A DNA stretch of 64,000 nt from Epiperipatus broadwayi (GCA_028023455.1 JAQFVV010006216.1:4420877-4484876); one strand, 5' to 3'. Counted from the stretch's first letter, positions 45,515 to 59,083 are shown. Translations and numbers: made by a program. Notes: generated from the sequence alone by a model not told the origin.

Positions 45515-48500
45515 TGTTGTGCCATTACAATTTAGACAGTAACCAAATTTGTCGTAATGTGCATGAAAGAAAATGTGGAACAAAAATCATCACCACATTT
45601 TTATATAGGAAAGGAAGCTGTAGGGCACCCAAGTTTAAACCCTACAGGATCAAGTTTCAAAAACTTAAGACAGAAAGAGAATGAGGAAACAGTTATGTTC
45701 TTTGTTTGTTTGTGTGTTGATAAAAACTCAAAAAGAGCAGTACACCCATTCGATTATTGAATAGTTAATTTTTTTTGTTAAAAAGTAAAGTTACAACATA
45801 TATATAGGCAGTGTGTGTGTAAGCTATTTAGTTTGGCATTCTAATCTTTCAAATAATAACTTTAAAATTACACTACACTTTAAGGTAGATTCTACTATTG
45901 TATTTCTATTTTTTTTATATAGTTGTAATTTGGGTTTGAAAGTTAAGGATTTAGTTTTAGATATTAGAATTATAATTTCTAAAAAGCATTCAGATTATTT
46001 TAATGGGCCAGATTTATAAATGATTTGAATGAGAGTGTGTGTACATTGTATAAAGAAATCTACATTTATTACATATTGAAAAAGAAAATCTGTTAAATTA
46101 TTTTTTTTTACTCAACAATTTTGTGTTATAAAGATTGGTTGTTTTTCTGTTAAAGCATAGATGATATGAGAACTCTAATTTAGGATCTTCTCATCAAGAT
46201 CAAAAAGAACTTTCAGGTGTGACATTTTGTGACAGATATGTGAGAAAAGAAAGGATTAAAATAATGTTACTTTAAAACAGGATTAATCTGAATAATCATG
46301 ATAGTTTGATTTTTCATATGTTCCAGTGAACTATGAATCTAAAAATGAGTTTGCTGAAAATATAAAAAAGAGAGTGTAAACCAGTATGAAAAATCAGTTA
46401 GGGGAGATTTTTTAAAATATTGAAACTACAGAAAGACAAATGTTTTAATTCTGCCAGATATCAATTTAAAATCTTTTTTTTTAATATAAAGTTTTTTTGT
46501 TGAAGATTGAACACAGAATGGCAGGTTAAAATTTATATAGATTTCATCTGGGGGTTTTCTGATCCACAGAACCAGCACATCATATAAAAAAAGAACTGTC
46601 TGAAATTAAAAATAAAAATTCTACATCTCATGACTGATTGAAAGAAATGTGATATTTTCATTAAAAGAAAACACATTCATCTGCATTTGAAAGCTGAAGT
46701 AAAATGATTAATCGACTGATGAGTATTAAATCATCTTGTACAGTTATTCCAATGACTGAAATTAAACCCAGACAAAATTATGAATGGGAGAACAACTGAT
46801 ATACTCCATTTATTAGAAGAATTATACTTAACAGCAAGGAAAGAAACAGTTCCAGTGCCAAATGTTTCCTTCTGAAGCAAATCATCACCATCAAATAATT
46901 TTAAGCCTAAAAAAAGAGACAGTTCCAGTGAATCATGGAAATTGGTTGCTGCAAAAGTATAGACATTCACAAGCTAAGTTTGAACTCTTGGGACTGGTAA
47001 TATGAATTTTCGTTATCTATTTTTTTTTATGATATCAAAGACTATTGGTAAAATTTGAGCAGTAAAATTTTTTCTTTTTTTCTTAGAACTTTAAAACAAC
47101 CATCATCAATTGAAACCAAAAATTTCTTCAATAATAATAGCTATAACTTTGAGTAATAATTTTATGTATGCTAAAACTATTATACCCCGCTAAATAATGA
47201 AGTTTATTTTTAAAGAGTATTATTGTATATGAATCTAAAGTTATGAAATGTTATTAATATGTAAAGTATTTTTTTCTATTATTATTTTGTTTTTAAATAA
47301 TATTTAATTATCATGGGGATAAACACACACATGCACAGTAATATATTAACTTGCTACATGTATATAATGGTGTGTGAATGTGAGAATAAAAGACCGCATT
47401 AGAAATTTTGGATTATTTTTGCTTTGAGTTAAGGTATAGCAATCTTAAGAGTAGTTTAGAGGAAAGGGGGAGAAGTAATTTAAAAACTTGTTTCTGGAAA
47501 TCTTGCTTTTTCCAATACTATTAACATTTTTCCTTAATCATTCTACTTTACATGTTAGATTATAAAAGTATATGTGCAAAAGAGTGTTTATTTTTTTTAT
47601 GAAATATTTTTCTTATGGAGAGGAAACTTTAGCAAATTTGGTATCCAATTTTATATACATTATATCTTTGATGGGAAAGGGGGAAGAACTTAAAATTAAT
47701 CTTAAGATTGCCATATAATCAATTATTATTATTATTCTTAGTCATATAAATTTTTTGTTTTATCTTTAAATTGTTTGTATATGTTAGTACTTCACTAATA
47801 AATGTTAATTTGTTTTATTAAACAATGTGTATGTTTTCATTAAGGTATTTTTTATTAGTTGTTTTCATTCATCATCAATGGTGAACTTTAATTGTTTAAG
47901 TTCTAATTAAATATACTAAGATTAACCAGTAGTTATGAATTTTTGTGGAACTAAATTTTATGTTAGACTTGGTTCTAAAGCTGTGGTTGAAACCATTATC
48001 ATTATCATTATCATCTTCATCATCATGTTTTTATTAATGAGTTAGATACATGTTTAAAGGCCTTTGATAAATAAGTCATTTCATGGTATTTAGTTGACAT
48101 TCATGAATAATTATAATGACCACCATTCTATCATCTATATCATGCAAGGATGAGTGAATTGCCATCCTAAATTAATAGTATAATATGAGCTAGTAAAATT
48201 TATAGATATTGAAATGCATTTATTATGTTAAGATCTATGAGATGAATTCTGTCTGATGAATTTTATATACTCCACTTTAGTTTAAGGATGTTTTATGTTT
48301 ACCTAAATGTTAGTGCATACAGTGATATGGGTCTAAAAGCAAAATCCTCCATTTTTATTAGAAATAATGTACTAAAAAGGGATTCAAACCTGGTACATGT
48401 GAAAAGGTTATAAGATATAACTGTCTAGGTTCAGATAATCTAGTGGCACCATGCTAGACCATATTCATTTGGGATTCACTTACATATGTATCTGACATCA

Positions 48501-50594
48501 AACCAAGAGATAAAAATGGATAAAATCTACTGTTGGATTTATTGAGAAGATATTTTATTGAGTTACCTGTGTACTCACCCACTTGCTGTTACTTCCTGAG
48601 TTATAATAGTTTGTCCTTAATAATTTGTTTATAGTTTCTACTTGTTTATTAATGATACAATGGCTGCCTAACTAGGATTTGAAATAGGCCAGATACCAGA
48701 TAAATGAAGTGACCAGCTTCTAATCATTGATATTATGATATATTTAAAAATCTTAAATATAAATGTATGATTTAAGCCACCAATATTTTGATTGATACTG
48801 AATTTTATATTTAAGTTGCAATATGATTGATAATTAATATTTAGCTGATTTTGCTCATTAATAAAGTTCAATGACTATTATAGTTACAACCTATGAGTCT
48901 CATTAATATGTTTGAGATAAACAATATTAATCTTATATTTTTGGCTACAATGCCATTTCCTCATTAATAATATGTACTTACAATGAATTCTATTAGTCTC
49001 ATATGTTATTCAGTTATAATGTTTGAATTAATATCTCTGTTATAATGTTTAAGTTGAACATTAGTCCCCTTTAATTTTATTAAGTTACAATGATTTCAAG
49101 GACTACTCAGGTTAAATAATATCTAATTTGATTTAAAATTTAAGTTACAATGGCAATGTTTATTAAGTTAGTTTATTAAGTTACAATGTTGAAAAATGTT
49201 GATAGCCATAATATTTTGATTCGTAGCTTATACTCAGCAGGTGGTAATATTTTATAAAAAACTTTTCATTTAATTCTTTGCATATTTTAATTTTTTTGCA
49301 TACAAAATTTAAGTTACAATGGATGCCCAACTGGGACATGATATGTTACCATATACCTGAGAAAAGTAGTCTATAGAAAGATTGGGAGATGTGTGGCTAA
49401 AAAGCAAGAAAAAAAAATTTTTTTTGGCTCACAAAATTGTCTTGGCCATACAGTCTTATTTTAGATTTGTATATGATTATGTTGATTATGATTTAATTTT
49501 TCATTGATGATGATAAAATGGGTACAGCCATACAACAGCTTAGTATTGTTTCTCTCAATTTTTTAAAATATATGTATATCACAACTTAAGACAGTGGTGA
49601 AATTTTTTTTTTTTTCAAACCTTAGAATGATTTATTGCCAGATAGGACAAACATAGTAATAGTGATGAATTATGGGATAGTAGTCCCATTTGTGTTTGGG
49701 GAGTTCATTTTGTTCTATGATTTTGGAGGTTGGATTGGATATTTGATTGTTGGAGTTTGGTTGGTTAGATTGCAGTTTTGATGATGAGTGGAAAGTTTTG
49801 TCATTGCCTTGAGAATGCTATGTATTCATGTGACCCATGAGTGATCAAACTTATTTACTGCTCCAACCCAATTTATAAGTTATCTTTATTTTATCATGAA
49901 GCAGTTAACAGCAGTCTCCAAGAGAGACCACGGCATACTTTTCCAACCCAGCTTATAAGTTATCTTTATTTTATCATGAAGCAGTTAACAGCAGTCCTGC
50001 CATGATATTAGCCTATAAGTCTCCAAGACAGAAAGCAAGGTCTAGTTTTCTGTAGTCTATAATAAGCAGGACATTCTTTGATACTTGTCACGTAAGACTC
50101 CAAGAGAGAAAGCAAGGCATAGTTTATCTATTTTATCCCCTAAGACTTAAAATACTTTTTATTGCAACAGAGTTTGCATTCATTCAATCAAGGGTTGTGG
50201 TAGCTTAAGGTGATCGAATTGGGATGATCCTCTGAGTGCGCATGATGCATTGTGTGATTGTAGTGCTGTGACTGATTATGAACTGCTAGTCATTCTGTGG
50301 ACTGTCAGTATCTGTCAGATCTCTAGGGGAATGGTTGGATATATAATTTGGGCTATTACAGACAGGCATGCACTATATAGATTATTGTTGTGTCATTCAT
50401 TGAATGAGGGATATTAAATATTTTTTTCTTTTTGTAATGCATAATAGAGTAGGGTGAAAAGCAAATTAGTCAGTCAGTCAGAGATAGGTGTCAGATAATG
50501 AAAGGATGTGTCGGTTCTTGGTGGTCAGGGAGGCACAGATGGGGTATATATAATTTTAAAAACATGAGTCAACTAAATAATACTACTGAGGAGG
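45515..50594 (+). repeat. 3' giant direct repeat (LTR), 5.08 kb
   Basis: Colinear with 32898-40024 minus the 1.96-kb insertion. Homology ends at ACTGAGGAGG, which in the 5' copy lies about 30 bp inside gag. A TATATATAA box lies at 50545. After 50594 the sequence is unrelated (TCTGTTTCATTTT), with no copy of the ATATA that precedes the 5' repeat. Either a truncated tandem LTR-internal-LTR-internal array or an LTR reaching into gag would explain this. The small frames at 45557-46019 and 46731-46970 are not genes. Confidence 0.75.
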
Positions 50595-50691
50595 TCTGTT
50601 TCATTTTAAAAAACTTATTTTAATAAAACATTAATTACTATATGTATAACTTATTTTAACAAAACTTATTAAATATTATACATGTATATAG

Positions 50692-50734
<43 letters not shown>
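50692..50734. repeat. (TA)n microsatellite
   Basis: About 21 TA units directly downstream of the 3' giant repeat. Confidence 0.95.
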
Positions 50735-50737
<3 letters not shown>

Positions 50738-51935
50738 GCATTCCTACCTTCTTATATGTGTGGCATTGGTCATATTATTATTATTATTATTATTATTCAA
50801 TTCATCATGAATTCTCTGTATGGTTCATGCATCATATGATCAAACAGCATAAGGGCAGACCAGTTGCCATGTACCCGGGTTCCTAATCCATAGATTAGTG
50901 CTGATCTAGGTCCCACAGGAGCCAGAAACTCCTTGCAACCCAAATCCTAGATTTAGCACATCTTCACTTTCTCCTTTGGTATGTGTCCATGGTTAGAAGC
51001 AGATGCACCTCTGCAGCCAGGGACATCCATTCTTCAGTGGTGAACTATACTATTTGATTGCCAAGCCAATCCTTATCATATTTTGTTACCATTGACCCAA
51101 CTCACATAGACAATACCACAATTTCTAAGTAATGTTTACCTTTAGCCTCTGCCTGTACTCATCAGCAACTCTGGGTGACTTTAAACCGAGCCTGTCCACA
51201 AACCTAGAATGGATTGATAGATTATCATACTTCAAATCAAATTAAATAGAGCATACACCACCATTGTTGTAAACCACCACCATCTTCTGTAATATGATGT
51301 AAAAGCCAGTAGATCATCTTAATCCAATATTTTGTAAGCTACTCTCTCTTTTATTTTAAATTGGTAATAAAACTTATATCATTCTTGTTAACTAAACATG
51401 CATCATTATTGTGAGTTGGAACTAATTAATTAGTTATTATATATATCACTTAGTAAGTCATTCAATTGCCAAACAAGCACATTCATGGTTTTGTACCTTA
51501 TAGATAAAATATTACCTTTGAAGCATTATAGAAATGATTAAATACCTAAATCATATCAACACTGGTAAGATAAATAAATTAATGTAAGGCTTGTAATGCA
51601 AAGTTATAAAAAACCCTGAGTGGAGAGTCCATTTTCGAATCCTGATTTAAATCATGCTGTATGAAGAAGGGAAGTTGTGTGACAACAAGGATGTTAATTA
51701 GGTGATTGAGGTTAGGAATCCTAGCTAGGGGTTTAAACTAGGAGCATCAGGGTAACACTGTGTCTGCTGGTTCAGAGTCCCTGCTCAGTCTTTCAGTCTT
51801 GTTGACTGATGATATAATCTTGACTGTTACATCATATTAATTACTTTTGAACAATTCATTAACAGGAAATTAACCAATTTTCAGACCAGTTCAATAAATT
51901 CTAATTTAAATTGTATAAATATGATTTTGCTTATT
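50735..51935. other. Unassigned stretch, locally GC-richer
   Basis: 50800-51250 has higher GC (for example GTACCCGGGTTCCTAATCC near 50873) but no open frame or recognisable repeat partner in the window. A TTA/ATT triplet run lies at 50775-50797. Possibly a decayed element; nothing further can be said. Confidence 0.35.
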
Positions 51936-51939
51936 CAAA

Positions 51940-52480
51940 CTAATTAGAGTCATGGTGGCATTTGAAGAATTAAATATTAAAATTAATCCTGTTGTTTGTC
52001 TGAAAGAATATGATAATGCCATTTTACTTGTAAGTATATATTGGACTATTTTTACCATCTAATTTAATTGTTGAATGTTTTTGGAAAAATCAAACTATAC
52101 TTTTTTAAATAAATTCAGCTGTTAATAATAATACTTATGTTAGAAAATAACATAACTTTTTAAAATTGTGTTATTTTTTCTTCTTCATATATTGCAGATC
52201 TCACCCATGACAGCACTATCATGGAAATTGAACTGATGACTTTTAGATCAATGAATACTAAATTTAAAATGATGCTCTAAACATATACGCTTTTCTGTTA
52301 AAGTCAACAGTCATCTGAAGTTTATAGTTAGTGTTTGTCTAAAAGTTTGTGATGCTGGCATTTTACTTGTAATTAAATATTGCATTATTTACATTATCTA
52401 AAATTAACTTGTAAGTGTCTTTAGAAAATTTCAAACTTTAACTTTTTAACTACATTCATCTATTATATGAAAGCAAATTG
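51940..52480. repeat. Dispersed repeat in two tandem copies, about 335-bp period
   Basis: TGTTTGTCT.AAAG, GCATTTTACTTGTAA and ATTG..CTATTT recur at about 52000 and 52335. The second half also matches 479-580 and the reverse of 63890-64000. The family is therefore repetitive, which argues against the exon-like frame seen in the first copy. Confidence 0.65.
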
Positions 52481-53049
52481 AGGAGATGCATTTAAATCAA
52501 ATTACAGTAGAATTGGATTATATTTTGATTTACAGTAAATTTGTTTAATTTATTTTATTTAGAGAATGATCATCAGTTTTTGACATAAATAATGCCTATT
52601 AAAGCAAAACTGATGAGATAAAAGCTATTAAATAAAACAATATTAAAAATTTATACTCTTTATCTGTTTAACATAATATAATTTGATTGATAGCATTTAA
52701 TATTGACCGATATCACTATTGGCTTACTCTGGGTAGTTTATGGTAGTAGAAGAGTGTTGGTCTTATGAGTTAATGGTTTTAAAATCAAAATTAAACCTGA
52801 AATTTTTTGTAATCTTAAGTTTACATTTCAGTTATTTTATTTATTGAAGCAATAATGGCAATTTATCATTTATTTTATAATCAATCTTTTAATTTAAATA
52901 TTGCATATTTGTATTGATTGTCGTTGTAAAATGGTCTTTAGACTAAAATGAAATATAATTATTGATTAGTTATATTTATAATAAGATTGTTGTAGCTATC
53001 AAATCATGAATGATAGCTTTATTAATACATTGTTAAAAAAACTCATACA

Positions 53050-54130
53050 AGTAACACTTCATATTGAGGACTGCATCCCTATGTTCTAGGTTGTTCTGGA
53101 GGAAGAAAGCAGTAGCAATAAGCTACAGATGGATGCAACAGCCCAGGGACATTAATGGAATGGGTCTTCATGACATATCTACCTTATGGTTCCAAAAGTC
53201 ATATTTTTTTCCATAAATTAAAAATTAATCAAGAGAATGAAGAAAGCCGTAGACTCATTATTCCAATGGGCCAGCCTCCACCAACATGGAGAAAAACTGG
53301 CTGGATCTTCAATTAAATGACCTCACAAAATGGATAACAATTGATAAAGACACATTGCAAAACAAGTTAACATACTGGCAGGCCTTTGGTATGAAGTTAA
53401 ATGAATTCAAGATCACCTCTCGAGTCTAGGCCTCTCGAATGATAAATTAATAAAGAAATTCAAAAGATGGAGCTTGGAATCCAAATATCTGAATTATCTA
53501 ATAAAAATCAATGTCAATGCATTACCTAACAATGAGTTTTTGGTTAATAAAAGAGGGTACTTGTGAATTGAATCAATCTGCACAATTTGTAAAAGAGAAG
53601 ATGAAACCATAAACCATTTCAGGTTTGGATGTGTTCAGTTAATGCAGCTCAAAAAACATTAATGAGTTGGATCAAGGTAGATAAACCTAAATTATCTAAT
53701 CTGAAAGACAGTATCAGAAAGGGATCACACCCAGAAATTAGACTGATGCTAATTCTAGATCATTTGATATGGCTTACTAGATGTAAGTTAGTGTTTAATT
53801 CTGATAAATTTGATCCTATTGCCTTCAAGCAGAAAAAAATTAAAACAGACAAAAACAAAAGATGAACAGATAATCCCTGAGATCATTTTTTCTATGACAT
53901 GGGGGCATATTAGATTTAGACTCACCATGTCCCCAACCAATGGTAGGACTTCCTAAAAGGGAAAACAGAAGAATAAAAGGCTAAAGTCTGGCAATTCCAA
54001 ATGAAGGAAAATGAAACCATATCAAATAAAATATATCCCAAAGATCTACACAGCAACTGTGCCAATGACAAAGAGATAAAGAGACTGATGATTAAAAGAT
54101 AACATGATCAGCCTGGACAATTACATTTAA
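53050..54130 (+). pseudogene. Non-LTR retrotransposon C-terminal remnant (zinc-binding type)
   Basis: NGMGLHDISTLWFQKS near 53155-53205 is typical of the region after the RT thumb. Near 53578-53625 a C-x2-C-x-(R)EDETINHFRFGC pattern (TICKREDETINHF, then GCVQ) is the RT zinc-binding motif. The frame 53629-53865 (LILDHLIWLTRCKLVFNS) follows, with the HxxW-KLVF pattern of the same domain. Many stops. A different family from the RTE copies, possibly Tx1/L1-like or I-like. Confidence 0.6.
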
Positions 54131-54741
54131 AACTATATGTTAGAATATCATAAATGCTAATGTAATAAAGTAATTATAATAAATTTTTTTTTTAAAAAAA
54201 GCAAAAATTTTGATTCTACATAGTATTTTGATATTTTTTTATGTAATTAACTGTGATGAAATGATTAATAGCCTATTTTCTACATATTTGTTTATTTACT
54301 TAAATATATATAACCGATTTTTTTAAAATTCACAATGAACTTCACACAAACTTGTAAGTAAATCATGAGTTATTGACCAATGTAAAATATTCAATAGGAA
54401 ATTTTTATACTGGATAATAATTGTTTTTAGAGACTTTTACTTTTATGCTTATAAAAACTCTTGTAGATCTTGGAATTTTTTTCTTAGCTATTTCTTTTTT
54501 TTTTCATTTTAGTAAATGAGACAAGAATTTCAAAGGCAAATCCATTAGGTGTATTAAAAAATATTAATTCACAATGTAGGGCTTTAATTAAGAACTCACT
54601 AACTATTTTCATTTTTCTATATTTCATCACTCTCATCATATTATTATTGAAAATATTCTCATTGCACACAATATAACATTTTCATCAGAGTCTGTAATAA
54701 TAATGATTATTATTTATTAAATCTTTTTTTTATTTCTTTAG

Positions 54742-54837
54742 AAATGAATTGTACTAAAACATTACCATCTTTTGAAGTATTTTCTACTGTACTAATCAAA
54801 AATGTCTCAAGTTTTGATAAAGTTCTAAAAAGCTTAG
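54742..54837 (+). CDS. Host gene exon, phase 1/1
   Basis: The acceptor TTTTTTTTATTTCTTTAG precedes AA-ATG. The exon has two bases, 31 codons (MNCTKTLPSFEVFSTVLIKN at the start) and one base, and ends at a consensus donor GTAAGTTTTG. The first in-frame ATG is the first full codon, so this may be the start codon with a non-coding exon upstream, or an internal exon. Codons are balanced and stop-free, unlike the surroundings. Together with the next exon it encodes a short helical segment. The protein family is not recognised. Confidence 0.6.
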
Positions 54838-54934
54838 GTAAGTTTTGAAATGGCTTAACAGATAGAAGTTTTTCAATAAACAAAATTAATATGCTTTATT
54901 TATTTCTAAATTTAATTAATGTATTTATTTTAAG

Positions 54935-54991
54935 AACTTGAATATCAAGAGTACAAGAATCTTTTAGATGTAGAAAGACAAAGTATTCAAG
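54935..54991 (+). CDS. Host gene exon, coiled-coil-like
   Basis: Follows a 97-bp intron with acceptor TATTTATTTTAAG and has donor GTATGTTTAT. The 57 nt join in phase to the previous exon and read ELEYQEYKNLLDVERQSIQ, charged and heptad-like. Phase 1 at both ends, as in the exon before, so the splice phase is consistent. AT-rich palindromes begin 7 bp downstream. Confidence 0.6.
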
Positions 54992-54997
54992 GTATGT

Positions 54998-55068
54998 TTA
55001 TGTTTGAGAGTGTGTACATATATATATATATATATATATGTACACACTCTCAAACATAATAGTTAAAA

Positions 55069-55102
<34 letters not shown>

Positions 55103-55115
55103 CTTTTAACTATTA
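54998..55115. repeat. Two adjoining perfect AT-rich palindromes
   Basis: 54998-55059 (TTATGTTTGAGAGTGTGTAC arms around (AT)n) and 55057-55115 (TAATAGTTAAAAGT arms around (AT)n) share their junction. Both are perfect by eye and would extrude as neighbouring cruciforms. They lie at the 5' end of an intron of the host gene. Confidence 0.9.
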
Positions 55116-58100
55116 AGAGATGCAAATTAATATTTAGTAATATAATCTATTGGCTTTAAACATCTTTCTAAATTATTATAATATAAGATTGAAGAATGAT
55201 AGTATAGAAAAAAGGATTTTAGGATCAAAAATAATTGTAATTTATGACATTTTTTAATCATGTATCAAATTAAATATCTGTGTGCATGTGAGTTCTTTGG
55301 ATCCATATATTCAGTAGAGAATTTCAAGTCTAGAATAGAACTGGAACTTTTTGAGATAGTTACAGAACTTTCATGTGTTTTCACAATTTTTTTAAGTAAC
55401 TGGAATGTAGCCAATCCAAGTAGTTATTGGCAATAGCAATTCCTAGATAAAGAGCCAAGTAAAATCCATTTAGATTCATTAAATGACTTTCAATGTGTTG
55501 ACATAAAGAAAATAACACAATGAAAATATTATGTAACCTTCATATTTAGTTGTGGAAAATATTAAAATTAACATTAGATGGAATAATTTCTCAAAATATA
55601 TATGTATATTTTACCGTCCGCCTTCTTTCTTTGTAAACATAAATGAGGAAAATCTATTCTTTTAGATTTATTTATTTCTACACCCTTTTGTTTGGTCTCT
55701 ATCTCTATCTTTGAAGGCTTCTAGTTGTTCAGGTAGAGATAATAATATTGCTGGTAGCAAGTTATCAATAACAACAACTCTCTGCTACTAAATTATAACA
55801 CAGGCCATCCAAGAACTTTATATATTTTAAAGAAAAACCTTTAGGCACCAATCAATTACTATGTAACTAATATGCTTTCTCAATGAGCTACAAATTTAGT
55901 ACCTGACCTCCTCCCATCTAGCTCATTGGACTCTAACTATTCCCAATTTTCCACCTACACTATGAAACTCTATTTTTCAACATTTATATCATAAATATTT
56001 GATTAATAGAATACTTATGCATTATTTAATTCTTCCACATAAATCCCTCCTTTACTTTTAACATTACCTCAAATTATCTACCTAACAATAATTAAAATAT
56101 TTTATATTCAGCTTTCATTCTTTAAATGCTCACTCTTGCCTTATAATATAAACATGTACACACATTCTATTAAAGAATACATTTTAATATGTTTCAAATC
56201 ACACACATATACATTTAAATTATAAATAAAATAAACACATATTTAATCATATGACACATACATATAATTAATGAGATATTTGATTTTGAAGTCTTATTAT
56301 GAAAGCTAATGCATGTAGTTATATCATGGAAATTAATAGTTCTTTATTGGATTAAATCTAACATATAGTTCTTGATATGTTTAAAAGTTTTTTCTCACTT
56401 ATTTATAGCTATGAATTAAGATTTTGAAGTCAAAAAATGAATGATTTATCTAGGATTTGAACACTTTCATACGCGAATAGGGCAACGTAGCTTTATGCGA
56501 ATAAGGCAATGTCTCCTAATTCCAACCGGTTGGTGTTGATTCCTTGTAGACCTTTTTTATTTATTGTATGATGCACATAGGAATTACTTGTGGATCTTGG
56601 CATGGACACTCCGATGATTCCCAGTTTTCACATGAATATGATTTCTTCCTCGAACTAACTGCTGATATTATTGCAGAGAAGGTTCAGGCCGGACGCACGA
56701 TCGGATGGGTTCAGCAATGCATTCTATATGACAGCATGTTCTTTCTTAGTTATTTCATTATTTTTTAGATCAAATTTTGATGAATTTTATTAATTCTGAT
56801 TTATTAATGATTTTTTTGATTGATTATAACAATACGAAATTTCCCTTATATAGACAGTGTTCCTTATCTGAGGATCGATGGAGCAGTCTGCTGCAATCCT
56901 ATTGATTTTCTATTCCTTTTATTTAAGAGTTTAATCTTTCCATTGGTTTTTTTATTTTAATAAAACAATAGTACTTAGTCCCTTTGTTTGTTAATTATAT
57001 TTCATTTGGTTTGATTTTAAGTTTTCAGTTCTTTTATTTGCATTGCATTAGCTTTCAATTTTATCATTTTAAGAAAATTCCTTTCTTTTAAATTTTATTT
57101 ATAGATGCACACATTCCACTACTTCCATATTATAAAACAAAACTAGATATTTATGTTACACATTAATTTAAAATAACAATGTTAATCATTTTTCCCTTTA
57201 ATTATTATTCATTACCAAAATCTTTTCCCCTCCTTTTCTTTGTTTTTTTCTTTTTCTTAAACTTTCTTGAAAATCTTTTTCCTTTTTTTTTTTTCAAACT
57301 TTAAAAATAATATTTTCTTAAAATTTCTTTCACTAAATTTCACTCTTGATAAATGCTAGAAATATTATGTAAGGACTTACATTGGTACAGTATATTGAAA
57401 TAGATTGTCTATCCCAATTTATAATTAAAAAATATAGAAGTTGGCAAATATGAATTGGATTTGGTTTTCACAAATTAAATTGTATATTTTTTTATCAAAT
57501 TTAGATTTCTATTATAGGTACATACACACAAATAAAAGTCTATGCTTATTTTACATAAATAAATTTGTTTTAAAAAGTCATGTTATAGAGATAATGTTTA
57601 ATTAAATCTAACTAAAGAATCAGGTTAATTTAGAAAAAAAATTGATTTAAATAGTTAATCTCATTATTAAGGGAAATTCTTTAAAAACTGAGTTTTTTTA
57701 TTAAGTTTTATTTCACAGTTTTGCCAATATTTTAAAACATCATTTCAACATATTTTTAGGAATTAAAACAACCAAAATTGTTATTCAAGTTATATATTGT
57801 TGTTGTTTTTTATCTAAAGAATTTTGTAAACATGGATACTTAAAAATAATTACTGGTTTGGTTAATTATCTCAGAAAAATATGTTTTGCAAAATTGGGTA
57901 ACTACATAACAAGAGAAGAGTCAGAAAATAATCTTGTCTTTGATCTTTGCTGAACAGCTGTGCTCATCATTTACCAGGATCATTTATTTGCTGCCACCAT
58001 AAAGTACAAGGAATTTCTATTAGCATTTGAACATTTAATAAGCATATGCTGCTACAAAGCCAACAAAAGAACTTTAGTTGGAGCATGGATTCCATAACCA

Positions 58101-58600
58101 TCAGGATGTTGAACTCCAATTGCTGAATTTAATCCAATACTGTGCCAAATCAGTTTCATATATATTATATTGCAGCTAAAACAGACACACATTTCAACAA
58201 TGAAAATTTTATACCAACTCTATATTGAAATATAAATACTGATTGAGACATATTTAAAAACCACCTATGGAAAAGATTTTATTAGTGAACTACTAAAGAG
58301 CTCTCTTTTCATCACACCTATAGGAAAACATATAAATGTAATTTTACCATTACAGAGAAACAATTTCCTCCCAGCCATATTTTGGATTTAAGATAACCAG
58401 CTTATTTACTTTATAAATGATTTAATAAACTTAAAATTCTAAGTTATCACAAGCCAGTGATGTTTAGAGGTATTGATTAATTTATAATTTAATTTATATG
58501 ATTTTGTGTATTTATTTTATTTGTCTTTCATGTTATTTAGTTTTAATACTTAGATTTATAATAATTTAATTTAATGTATTTGATATATTGTGGGCAATCT
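55116..58600. other. Presumed intron of the plus-strand host gene; no clear exon
   Basis: AT-rich and mostly featureless. 56450-56900 has a CpG-bearing patch with a duplicated GCGAATA.GGCAA word (56475 and 56497) and a 66-codon frame (56568-56768, reading ELTADIIAEKVQAGRTIGWV) of unknown origin. 57776-57950 holds an unexplained open stretch after an acceptor-like TATTTTTAG. Neither is supported enough to call. Confidence 0.4.
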
Positions 58601-58815
58601 TATAAGTGGTGATTCAACACAAAATGTGCATCTTAGCATCATACAACATTTTCCATGTCTTTGATCATATGTTTATGATTACACTTGCCCACAAGGCAGC
58701 AAAAGCAGATAGAAATCAGTCTCTATTTTGCATAAGAGTGATGTAGTAAAAATTACATTACCAAAATATTATTCATTAAATAGATAATTTTAGTCTAATG
58801 AATGTCATGAAAATT
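58600..58815 (+). repeat. Partial retrozyme-like unit
   Basis: Landmarks AATGTGCATCTTAGCATCATAC, TGTTTATGATTACA, AAAGCAGATAGAAATCAGTC, GATGTAGTAAAAATTAC, AATATTATTCATTA and TAGTCTAATGAATG follow the order of the 7-9 kb array. The core is degraded (GTGATTCAACACAAAATG). Confidence 0.75.
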
Positions 58816-59039
58816 ATTAAAAGAAAAATTAGTTTTGTTTCTCAATTATTTTTTTGCCTTTTCCTCTTAAAGAATTTGAAAAAATGAATGTAGTTTTAAA
58901 TAATTAATATTTATAATATAATCTTCAATAACTCTTCTTCCTCTTTACTTTTGCTTTTCTAATATATAACATATAATAACCACATTCCACTCTTTTGACA
59001 CTTTGAAGCAAAATATATTTATTAATATTACAGTTTTGA

Positions 59040-59074
59040 CTGTTCCTAGCAGTCTTCATCAGATCTTATTATCT
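59040..59074 (-). ncRNA. Hammerhead-like core, left PLE terminus
   Basis: On minus: CTGATGA, A, GACTG / CAGTC stem II, AAAAC for GAAAC, TGTA, A, TA. The GAAA box has lost its G, so activity is doubtful. Confidence 0.45.
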
Positions 59075-59083
59075 ACTAAACTG

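Noticed and set aside
45557-46019. Two small frames at the start of the 3' giant LTR
   Set aside because: Equivalent positions in the two other LTR copies have different frames and stops; non-coding U3.
51948-52026. Exon-like frame starting MVAFEELNIK with donor GTAAGT
   Set aside because: The sequence is a dispersed repeat present at least four times in the window, and its phase does not fit the host exons at 54.7 kb.
56568-56768. 66-codon frame in a CpG-bearing patch
   Set aside because: Reads plausibly in part (LTADIIAEKVQAGRT), but no domain, splice context or repeat partner could be identified.
57776-57950. Open stretch of about 56 codons after an acceptor-like TTTTTAG, phase-compatible with the host exon at 54991
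   Set aside because: Low-complexity, Cys- and Lys-rich reading with no recognisable motif and no clear donor; too weak to call.
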